64,000 nt of DNA from Gracilariopsis chorda (taxonomy: Eukaryota; Rhodophyta; Florideophyceae; Gracilariales; Gracilariaceae), in contig NBIV01000010.1 of the NCBI GenBank assembly GCA_003194525.1, positions 62,001-126,000 on the forward strand, in the 5' to 3' direction. The translations under genes and the position numbers were made by a program. Below, piece after piece: positions 1 through 8,477 of this stretch (positions are counted from its first letter, which is position 1; every line of letters starts with the position of its first letter). The notes under the pieces were generated by a model. It searched no databases, was not told where the DNA came from, and saw only the letters and a list, made by a program, of their open reading frames with translations.

Positions 1-603
1 GATTTGAAGGCACGCTTTAGGAAGCACGCCGTACCAACCCTGTTGCACGCGTGGCGCCTTCAGCTGCTGTACCCATTCACCAAGCAGGCGCTTTGTCGAA
101 TGGCGCCACTTGCAGGCGAAATGCACAAGCTTATCACCTCGTGCATAGTCGCGAGCGCAAATGTCACGCTCGACGCATCGCCCTCATGACACGCGCACAA
201 CTACACGCACACACAGAAGGCTCGCGCGTGCTCACGGCAGCGGCGTGTGGATTTGCGCAATCGTGGGCATGGGCGACGATGGGTCTCTCAAGCGCCTCAT
301 GGCTGGAATGAGAAATGACTGCGACACGGCCGTCCATGAAGGCGATTAAAAGTCAGAGAGCGCGTGGTTCTTCTCGCGCTGTCTCTGCATGCCTCACCGG
401 CGCTATGTGCGCGCAACTCTTTTTTGAGGCCGGGCGTGGCCATACCATCAATTCTCACAATGTCATACTTAGACAGATTATTGTGAACCACGAGCTTCAG
501 CAGACATCCATTTTGACTCTGTTCTTCAAAATTTGCGCTTCACATCCAACTGTCATATCGTCGCGTAAACATGTCATGCGTATCCATGTCATTTGAAGCA
601 AGT
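1..603. other. Unassigned GC-rich stretch
   Basis: I see no recognisable gene here. Short overlapping frames exist on both strands (for example about 4-189 and 315-596, plus), but none has family motifs or coding-like composition. The first 400 bases are visibly more GC-rich than the sequence after 430. It may be the flank of a gene lying left of the window. Confidence 0.4.
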
Positions 604-2872
604 TTAAGATGCATCAGGAAGAAAATGTTCCCTCTTGTACGTGGGTTTCAACGACGAAATTCTATTCTTCACTTGTGCGTCAGTAGGGAATTTGTTCGGC
701 AGGGAAGATTCCTGATCGAACCTCTTCTTCAACTCTAGTACGAGTGCAAGTGAAGCAATGTTGTACTTAGAACCTTGAACTATATCATCAACAATACTCC
801 GATACGGTGCCATGATTCCAGGGGCTCTTACACTTCTGCTGCAACCACTCTTCTGTCCGTTGAACATAACCCGTATGTATTTCTGTATATCAGACTCTGT
901 TGGAATGTCAAACCTATCTCCTAGCTGGGACATGACATGCTCCGTCATGGCAAAAGATCCCATCTTAGACGGCTTATCTTTTGACCCCCAGAACAGATGC
1001 TGCAATGCTTCTTTGCGTTAATCGATAAACATTGAAGCGTCTCCCATTTTCTTTCTCGACGAGCCCATTCTCCAAATTAGGCATCTATTACAGAGTTGGA
1101 AACATCAATTCATTCCAAAATTTAATCATCTTTGACAGACACAACGCAAATCTCTTTGGAATGCAGAATTCGGTTAGCGAGATTAGCACAACGTCCCAAA
1201 ACCGTTCTCGTTTCCCTCGACTGCGATCCGCTTTTGCATCTCTGCAAATGCTGCATGAATCACTCTTCTGATGTAAATTGCCTACAACAATTGTTGCATT
1301 GGATTCCCATTTCCTAATCATAGTCAGAATCAATATAACCGTTTTCGGTAATACTGTTCTCTACTTTCCAAGTTTAACAAGCCGCTTTAAAGTAGCGAGA
1401 CCTTTCAGCTCTTGACTTCGATGTTCTGCGCCGAAAAAACTTGTTCGTCGCTTGTTGTGAAAGAACTAAGACTCCAGTTTCTTTTCCAATATTTTCTGCG
1501 CTGTCTGCGAATTCCATGATACCCTCGTCTTCATTCTTCAAGGAGAAAAGTTCTTTCCAAGTCACACCCCTATCAGAACTCGTAGACGGGTTACATGCCC
1601 CATATCTACTGAATTGACAATATCGACCAGTTCTCACTGCGGAATAACGAAAACATCGAACGCTAACCCTTTGCCTATTTGCGCACCACCCCAGGTATTG
1701 ATACTCATTATTTCTTCCAATCCATGGCATTCCGTTATTGTTCTGACGTCAAATATTATCCCAAGCGCAAAGTTTTTGTTCTTTCGCTCCAATTGTATCA
1801 ATTCTGCGGCTGTTTTCTTCAGTCCACCGCCAGCACGGAGTGCTGTCACAAGAGTTGACGAAGTTATTACGTCCATTCCTTCCACAACAATCTTTGAAAC
1901 ATGCTGCAATGCAATTGCGAAAAGCGCATCAACCATGCTCTTCCCGTCCTGCGTCTCGGTGTGCATAAATCGTAAGACAGAAAAACCTTTTGCTTTCGCA
2001 ATAAACGGTAAGATTATTGGTAACCTTGTGTTCTGGTAGCATGTGGCATTGTCAGAGATAGCTACAACTTCTTTCACCTTCGGCAAATCTATTTTAAGCT
2101 GCATCATTGCCGCTTCGAGCAGTGAAGCTACTCCACTTACGTCTTGCTGAGTGTCACCCTGTACAATGTGGTCGTAAAATAACATAGAGAGGTGATGTGG
2201 AGATGTATTTTCAACATCAGAGCCATAATCATCAGGTAGATAGAATACTACCGTAGCGTGCCAGCTGATTCCTTTCTTGTCTAAAAAGTCAATAGTCTTC
2301 TCTCTGTAGCACAGAGGCCCAAATTTCATTCTTTAATCGGCCAACAGAACCATATGGTGATGAAGTTTCTGCGTAACAATTTCCTCAAGAACAGTCTCGA
2401 TTGCCCTTTGCTGAGCAAAAACACGGTGGAGGTGCACATAGTATAAGAACAACCTTTGTCGATTATTTCTCAGCGCACAAAGCGCATCATTCCGTTCTTC
2501 AGGAATGATGGGTTTCATGGAATTTAGAAGCCCGAAAGGAGCACGGCAGCCAAGGCAATCAACAGTTATTCTGTCGTCTAAATCTCGTTTGAGCAACAAG
2601 GTGAATTGTTTGCTTTGCAGCCCAAGCTCATTTCGATGGATATCAGACTCAAGAAATATACTCTTAAAAAGGCATGCCACACATTCAATTTGTTTGTTGT
2701 AGCGTTCTCTGTCCCCAACAGCCCAAAAACGTCTTACAATTCGAATCAAATCTTCTATAATTTCATTGACGTAGCATCCAACGACGTAGTCAATAGATGA
2801 CTTAATGTTGCTATCTAGTGCTGTTAGCGTAGAGCAAACATTCAAAAATGTAGAACGTTTTACACATGTCAT
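604..2872 (-). pseudogene. Decayed DDE/RNase H-like transposase-type gene
   Basis: A long minus-strand coding region in pieces. The first piece (2872-2333, 179 codons) and the second (2329-1634, 231 codons) are in the same frame and separated only by one TAA at 2333-2335, so they were one protein. The second piece has SDNATCY, then about 30 residues on HTETQDGKSMVDALFA. This SDNA-x-CY...GK...D layout recalls large orphan transposase-like proteins with an RNase H-like core, in which the two Asp would be catalytic (family recollection, not verified). After a frame change near 1640 the coding sense continues to 1374, and 1005-604 gives a plausible C-terminus containing FPTDAQVKNRISSLK. I could not name the superfamily and saw no terminal inverted repeats. 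One stop and at least two frame changes make it a relic; introns could explain some frame changes. Confidence 0.5.
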
Positions 2873-4703
2873 TTCCTTTTGATTACAAGTTCTTATATAG
2901 TCCTCGTACCTTACAAGCTTTTTCTTTTTCCTCGTTATATCGGGCAGTATGTACTTTCTTTCCCCAAATTGAATTTATTTTGTAACCCAGGAAAGTAACT
3001 ATATATTCTGCCTGGAAAATATAAAGCAAACCAACTTTTCAACCTGCTTCTCATAACATCGAGAAAGATTTCGTGAGTAAGTTTTGAGTTGTCCATTTAC
3101 AATCAAGTAGGCCCAATCTGGTTTTGATTTCACGTATACACGTTTTTGAAATCGCTTCAAATTCCTCCCCTTCCAGGATTTCAATGTCATAATCAAGTTG
3201 AAATCAGGTGCTCAGAAACAGGTTTAAATCATCTCTCTTCATTTAAGATCAAAGCAAACTTCGAGGAACTTTCATTTCAATAGAACCACGAGGCATTGCT
3301 TTAAGAGCAGCACTTATATCTTTTAAGAAATAGAACAGGACATGTTTGACGAGTTTAATTTTCAGATGTAGCAAATATAGTAGTATCAGTTGGATATATT
3401 TGTTTGCATAAACGAGAAAAAAGTTAGCGCAGTACGTAATCAAATCGGTTAACATCTACACCGGAGTTTAAATGTATTGCAGTAGTGTTCCATGAGGTTG
3501 CTGGATTTCGAGCTAATTGGTTGAGTAAAAAATATTAGAGTATATCAGAAAGGTGTGTTTTAATTCGGTTAGAATACATGAGATCAGTAATTCCATTTGA
3601 TATTTCGTTATATCGTTTTCTCTTCAGATCCCGTCAAAGTTGTTCTTTGTTGTGTAAGAGATAGATGTTTTCTCGAAAAAACTCTACTTTGGAAGAGAAA
3701 TCGTTTGTAGTCTTTTCTTGAAGTCTGATACAACTTGTGCAGGTAGTTTTTTATACACGCTGTCTTTTATGTACGATGGCTTACAACATGAAAGTTGCAC
3801 AAAGTATTAGTTTTGATTAAATTTATCGATGCTCAGTTTAGTCTTCAGTTTCATCTTTTCATATGTCTTAGAAACAGTGATCTGCTTTTTGTTTACTTTT
3901 TGAAAGGTTTTGCACTTAGACGAATACAGAATCACTTCAGGGAGATGCTAAGCTTTTGAATGATATTAAAAGTTTTCAAAATGGATTATAATTACGAGTT
4001 CGTACTTTTGACAAATCTTCAGAAAAAATGTACGTTGACTGGCAAACTGCGTGTTAAATTTGTGCTGATGTGAGCTAATACCAGTGTAGTGTGCACAACT
4101 GTACATCTATGTAAAACAATCACGCCCAAGTGTAACCAGGGTTACTTCCCCCATTAGCTTCCTCTTATGTATACCATTGTAGGAGACCGAAGAATTCTTG
4201 GTGTCAAAAGGGCAAAGAACATGCCAGGGAAATGGTTCAGTTTCTGGCGTTTCCCGGCGCGGGAGACGCCACGAAGTGAAGCGCTCCGCGTGCCCTCCCT
4301 CTGCAAGAACCATGAAGCTCAGCACATGGGGCAGCACTTCGGCACAAGCGTTTCTGTGGCGCAGAGCTTTTCGGCGCGTGCTTGGATCACGTCCGTGAAT
4401 TCTACAGAAGTCTGCTCAACCGAGCTGACATTGAGCTACAAACCAGTCTTTATCATTTCATTTAGTGGGTTTTCCTGCTCCCAAATCGAAAGGACTGTCC
4501 GGTGTCCGAGAGTGGAGGCTGCGCGATAAGCAAATAATCCGATGTGCTGTGAGTGACACAACAAAAAAAGCGCAGATTGTTCTATGTCGTAGTTAACCGT
4601 GGGTTCTCTTGATATCTAGTTCTGTACAAGTGTTACTATCTCGACAGGAAGGGGGCGTCGACCGTAATGATTAAATGACGTACTAAAACTGCTAAACGAA
4701 AAG
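2873..4703. other. AT-rich intergenic region
   Basis: No gene is supported. The part from 2880 to about 4100 is strongly AT-rich with only short random frames. From about 4190 to 4420 the composition turns CpG-rich and contains a near-perfect hairpin at 4246-4270. The stretch separates the transposase relic from the 3' end of the first host gene. Confidence 0.5.
4246..4270. repeat. GC-rich inverted repeat (hairpin)
   Basis: Arms of 11 bases, GGCGTTTCCCG and CGGGAGACGCC, pair with one mismatch around a 3-base GCG loop. It lies inside a short CpG-rich patch 3' of the host gene ending at 4704. Role unknown. Confidence 0.5.
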
Positions 4704-5858
4704 CTAAGGGATCGCTTCGAGTTCGGTGTGATAACCCAATTCGGTGGCTGCTTTCTTCTGATACAAACGGTCAATAATGACTAGTCTGCCCACTCGATAG
4801 TCATTCATCCACTTGTCAATGTAACGCAGTTCCTTCTTGGTGAGATTCCTGAACATCCACTCCCTCATCAGCTCTTCGCTGTTGAGCCACCTACACAGCA
4901 TGATAATCATCTCTCCCCGCTTTGAGTCGTCGTCTCCCCAGCGCTTCTTATTGGTAAAAATCTTAGTAGCCTGCTTCTCCAGGTCCTTGTACTCAAATGG
5001 GTTGCGCACCCAGCGGTCAATCGCCTGGATCAAACGCTCGGACTCAGCAAAAATATCACCCAGCATAGTGGCGAGCATTCGCCAGGCCTTGAGCAACTGG
5101 GCACAACCGTTCTCGGAAGGATCTTTCTCGAAGTTTTCAACGGCAGTGGCCATTTTCTTGAAGGCAAGTTCGAGATACACGTTGTTCTTCTCCTGCACCT
5201 TGTGGAATAAGGCGTCGATCTGCTTGGTTTCCTTGTCGAATCCAACGTAAATATCGTTAAAAGCTTTCTTGGTTACCATGTCGTCCACAAGACTGGAGGT
5301 GAGGGTGAAGCGAGCAAAGCCGGACCACCAAGCGTGCAAGTCGTCGAGATCCTGTTGTGATAGGGCGAGGGGAGCGGAAGAGTGGCAGCGCTTCTGCAGG
5401 CTGGGGAAGATGTCAGACCACATGTCGCTCATTTCGACGCGCACGGCATTGTGGGTGAGAGCGAGGACGTTCCTCGCATATTGGCCGCGCGACAAGTCGT
5501 AGTCAGAAAGCTTGAGCTCAGGATGCTCTTCGATGAGGATGGGGGGAATGGCGCTGAGTGGGACCTGCAGCGGGCGCGAGAGATCTTCTACAGCAGCCGG
5601 TGTAGAATCTCCTGGACGGAGAGCATGCTCGTCATAGGGGGGGTCTTCCGGTTCTGGCGGAGGGGGGTTTGAGGAGGAGGAGGAGGAGAAGAGCCAGCGG
5701 AAAACCATGCTGACGAGGGCGGGGGTGGAGGGAGTCGGCGGAAGGGCAGTGAGGCGTGAGGGAAGGAGAAGGTGGCCGTAAGCGGGGGAGGACGGGGGAG
5801 GTGTTAATACGGTTGAACGGCTCTGCTGCGCGAGGACCATAGATATGGAGTGCATCAA
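4704..5858 (-). CDS. Orphan protein, helical, low-complexity N-terminus
   Basis: An uninterrupted frame of 384 codons ending in TAG. Residues 1-50 are rich in Pro, Ser and Thr. A second ATG at residue 51 (5706-5708) begins MVFRWLFSSSSSSNPPPP and is an equally good start, so the first 50 codons may be leader. Residues about 60-110 hold PEPEDPPYDEH and a Pro-rich linker. Residues about 115-384 look like a folded, mainly helical domain with many Trp and aromatic residues (WWSGFARF, ERLIQAIDRWVRNPFEY, LCRWLNSEELMREWMF). I do not recognise a family and see no obvious signal peptide, although a hydrophobic FRWLF stretch follows the second ATG. It is divergently oriented to the ING-like gene, so the two may share a promoter region. 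Composition matches the neighbouring host genes, and the gene looks real. Confidence 0.75.
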   Translation of the reverse strand: MMHSISMVLAQQSRSTVLTPPPSSPAYGHLLLPSRLTALPPTPSTPALVSMVFRWLFSSSSSSNPPPPEPEDPPYDEHALRPGDSTPAAVEDLSRPLQVPLSAIPPILIEEHPELKLSDYDLSRGQYARNVLALTHNAVRVEMSDMWSDIFPSLQKRCHSSAPLALSQQDLDDLHAWWSGFARFTLTSSLVDDMVTKKAFNDIYVGFDKETKQIDALFHKVQEKNNVYLELAFKKMATAVENFEKDPSENGCAQLLKAWRMLATMLGDIFAESERLIQAIDRWVRNPFEYKDLEKQATKIFTNKKRWGDDDSKRGEMIIMLCRWLNSEELMREWMFRNLTKKELRYIDKWMNDYRVGRLVIIDRLYQKKAATELGYHTELEAIP

Positions 5859-6323
5859 CGATGGCGCCGTGGCGTGGGATGCTGGGCTACACTACCCAGT
5901 GTAAGGAGCACCCTAATTTGCCAGCGCCAATTGCAATGGTTCGTGCAATGGGTGGTCGCGCGTGCTGTACAAGTGGCAAGTGCGCTGGCGAAGCGACAGG
6001 CACGCAAGCGAGGCGCCGAGGGCGCAGCGTGCGTGCTGCCGTCAAGCGCAGCAAAGCATTCACAGCTCGCGCCTCCCGGCCAATGGCAGCGCTCGAAACC
6101 GTCCAGGGCGTGAAACACGCACTTCCTACGTTGCATCGCACAAGTTGGCATATCTACAACACGCACGCCAGCAAATCATGGTACGAAACAGGCGGTTGGC
6201 ACGCCTTTTCCAACAGTCGTGCAACAAGAGAACAAAGCGGCACAGATTCGCGCCAACGCCACGCGCTGAGGTGCTCTCCCCGCTTTTAAGCCGTCATAAA
6301 CCCTTTCCCCTCGCTCCCCCCCC
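5859..6323. promoter_or_regulatory. Bidirectional intergenic region, orphan gene / ING-like gene
   Basis: A 465 bp GC-rich spacer between two divergently transcribed host genes. It must hold both promoters unless the orphan gene starts at 5708, which would widen it. Just before the ING start codon lies a pyrimidine-rich run (about 6297-6322, ending in eight C) and then ATGG. No clear TATA box is visible on either side. Small frames inside it look like by-products of high GC. Confidence 0.45.
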
Positions 6324-7202
6324 ATGGCTTACCGTGCCCCAGATCGCCGCGAACGTTCTCACGAGCCGCAGTCCTCTCAGTTTGCTCGCGCGAGTCAGCC
6401 CGTTTCCTATCTCGATGACTTTCTTGACAAAATCGACCCACTCCAAAACTCTACAAAAGCCACCTTCGCCGAGATAAAGTCTCTCGATGACCGCGCGCAG
6501 TCAACGCTGGCGCTCGCCCAAACCGCAGCGGAGGAAACCGTTTCCCGCTCAAACTCCTCCGCCCCCATAGCCTCCGTGCGCCGTCAGTACCAGGAGTTCA
6601 TCAACCACCAGGCAAACGTCAAGGAGTTCTCCGACAAGAAGGTCACCCTGGCAACTGACGCACTTCACTCTTTAGATGCAGTTCTGGAAGACCTGGACAG
6701 GAAGCTAATTGACTTTGAGGCCCAGCTCAAACGAGATGGCCGCTGGCCGCAGCCAACCGCCCCGACCACCGTCCCAACACCACCACCGCCTCCAACACGC
6801 CAGCCGGAGCCGCCGGCCACTCGTCAGCTTGAGAAGTCAAGTCGGCGTGAACCCCCGCCGCAGGGTAGCCCGAAATCTCGTGCTAGTACCGTGCCGCCCG
6901 GCGGGAAGCCCGTCGTGAGTGTCCTGCATGCCCAACAGGATGTGGTCATGAAGGATGTGAAGACAGAAGAGAAAAAGGAGGCAGCACCCGCCACAGACGC
7001 TGCAGTTGACAGCAATCTGGACAACACTTTGTACTGCGTGTGTCGCAACGTTTCAAGCGGCCACATGGTGGCCTGTGAGGACAAGAACTGCCCGTACGAA
7101 TGGTTCCATTTCGAATGTGTAGGCTTGACGGATGAACCGGTTGGCAAGTGGTACTGCCCGACATGCACCAAACGCAGAAAGGGCGCGCGGCGTAAGCATT
7201 AG
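6324..7202 (+). CDS. ING-family PHD-finger chromatin protein
   Basis: A 292-residue protein in one exon ending in TAG. The N-terminus (about 27-135, beginning SYLDDFLDKIDPL) fits the ING coiled-coil dimerisation region that tethers these proteins to histone acetyltransferase or deacetylase complexes. Residues about 140-230 are a Pro-rich and then acidic/basic linker. The C-terminal PHD finger (237-281) has the full C4-H-C3 set: C238, C240, C251, C256, H262, C265, C278, C281, with WFHFECVGL and KWYCPTC as in ING proteins. PHD fingers of this family read histone H3 trimethylated on Lys4 (family knowledge). A basic tail (KRRKGARRKH) follows, like the polybasic region of ING1/2. The start codon sits in good context (CCCCATGG). 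It converges on the thymidylate kinase gene with only 41 bp between stops. Which ING paralogue it matches cannot be told by eye. Confidence 0.92.
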   Translation: MAYRAPDRRERSHEPQSSQFARASQPVSYLDDFLDKIDPLQNSTKATFAEIKSLDDRAQSTLALAQTAAEETVSRSNSSAPIASVRRQYQEFINHQANVKEFSDKKVTLATDALHSLDAVLEDLDRKLIDFEAQLKRDGRWPQPTAPTTVPTPPPPPTRQPEPPATRQLEKSSRREPPPQGSPKSRASTVPPGGKPVVSVLHAQQDVVMKDVKTEEKKEAAPATDAAVDSNLDNTLYCVCRNVSSGHMVACEDKNCPYEWFHFECVGLTDEPVGKWYCPTCTKRRKGARRKH

Positions 7203-7243
7203 GTACCGGTAACAAGTATTTGCGAATGAATGCAAACACACTT

Positions 7244-7873
7244 CTAGTTCCACAACGAAGCAATGTGTGGAGTGCTGCGCGCTTTAGCGACCGTTGGCAT
7301 GGCACTATCCAGGATGCGATTCAAAACGGTAGCTTCGTCGGCGTCGGCGTCTACTACTAACCACTGTTCGGTACGTAACTGCTCAAAGACTTTGGCAACA
7401 GCCGTTTGCATGTGTTTGTTTTCATACCTTTCGCTTCCGTAATCGGCGCGTTTTGCGGCTGCTTCCGGACTTAAGTGCAGGAAGACGACGACATCTGGCG
7501 CAGGTAAGCCCTCATCGGCGCATTTACACCAAGTTAAAGGCAAGCCTTTTGCCACGGAATATGCGATTCCGGAATATGCGTAGCGGTCCAGCACGACGGT
7601 TTCGCCGCGTCGCAACGCTTGGCGGATTTGCGAGGCCTTCTCCCAGCGATTGGCTGAAAAGAGTAAGTGAAGAGCGCGCTCATGTAGATGTGTTTTGTTT
7701 GTGAGATATGCGTTGATGACTTGACCTACTGGAGAAGTTCTGTGCGGAAAAGACCAAGGTGAGTGTTCGGCTACGGCAATTCCAGCGGCTTGCAATGCGT
7801 TTGTGAAATTTCGAGTCTGTGTTGACTTGCCGCTGCGGTCTGTGCCTTCGAAGACAATGAGAGCACCTCTCAT
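7244..7873 (-). CDS. DTYMK: Thymidylate kinase (dTMP kinase)
   Basis: Phosphorylates dTMP to dTDP with ATP, the step feeding dTTP synthesis. From the ATG at 7871-7873 the protein has 209 residues, the usual family length, and starts MRGALIVFEGTDRSGKSTQ with the P-loop (GTDRSGKS). The DR motif follows in VVLDRYAYSGIAYS, then PDVVVFLHLSPEAAAKR and a short lid segment (ADYGSERYE). The frame is open to an upstream ATG at 7993, adding 40 residues rich in His and Arg and poor in acidic residues. That could be an organelle-targeting leader or untranslated, so I chose the internal start because it matches the conserved core. The stop is TAG. The gene is convergent with the ING-like gene; its 5' side carries a 12-bp tandem repeat. 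Confidence 0.93.
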   Translation of the reverse strand: MRGALIVFEGTDRSGKSTQTRNFTNALQAAGIAVAEHSPWSFPHRTSPVGQVINAYLTNKTHLHERALHLLFSANRWEKASQIRQALRRGETVVLDRYAYSGIAYSVAKGLPLTWCKCADEGLPAPDVVVFLHLSPEAAAKRADYGSERYENKHMQTAVAKVFEQLRTEQWLVVDADADEATVLNRILDSAMPTVAKARSTPHIASLWN

Positions 7874-8477
7874 GGCGAGAGTTGGAAAGAGCCGCAGGCG
7901 CCGACGGTGTGGGTGGGCACTATGATGTGTGCACGTCAAAGAGCAACACAATGGGTTTTGGTGGTTGTGACGACGAGGGTCGCGAAAATACAAACTTGCA
8001 CAAAAAAGAATTGGAAAAGGAGGAAAGACATCGAAATATACACGTGGAAAAGAACGGAAGAACTGAAATGCATTTTATATATATTTTTTTTGCTTGATCA
8101 CGTAAGTTATTTGCAACTCACTTTCATACAGCTGACGCGAAGGCTGACGCGTAGGCTGACGCGTAGGCTGTCAGCGATATGCGACAAAAGGGAAGGCGTG
8201 TGAATTGCGAACCGGTCAGGGCACGAGTGACACGTGCTGACGCTGCGTGGGCCGCACAGACCGCGCAGGGGGTCGCAGGTTACACAACAGTTGCGCACAC
8301 CTTCCACGGGGAAGACGCACATTGGCCACTATTTCTGTCTGCGACTGACAGATGTACGCATCTCCGCCGAGCGCGACGCCATGAGTGCGCCTCCCAATGG
8401 TCGTGAGCGTCGTCGTGGCCTGCGCGCAGCAGAGCCCGTGACCACGCCGACACACGACCACGGGTGCACATTGTTTC
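7874..8477. promoter_or_regulatory. Upstream region of the thymidylate kinase gene
   Basis: About 600 bp between the kinase start and the stop of the next minus-strand gene. It must hold the kinase promoter and the nucleotidyltransferase 3' end. It shows an AT-rich run at about 8074-8094, a 12-bp tandem repeat at 8131-8170 and a GC-rich second half. No coding frame here is convincing. Confidence 0.4.
8131..8170. repeat. Tandem repeat, 12-bp unit
   Basis: Three full copies and part of a fourth of GCTGACGCGTAG (the first copy has GCGAAG), about 260-300 bp upstream of the thymidylate kinase start. Each unit contains TGACGC, which resembles CRE/ATF-type or E2F-flank elements, but no factor can be assigned from sequence alone. 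Confidence 0.7.

Noticed and set aside
604..2872. Reading the broken transposon ORFs as spliced multi-exon genes
   Set aside because: Coding similarity or an open frame continues directly across the stops with no clear splice signals, and the intact genes in the window have no introns.
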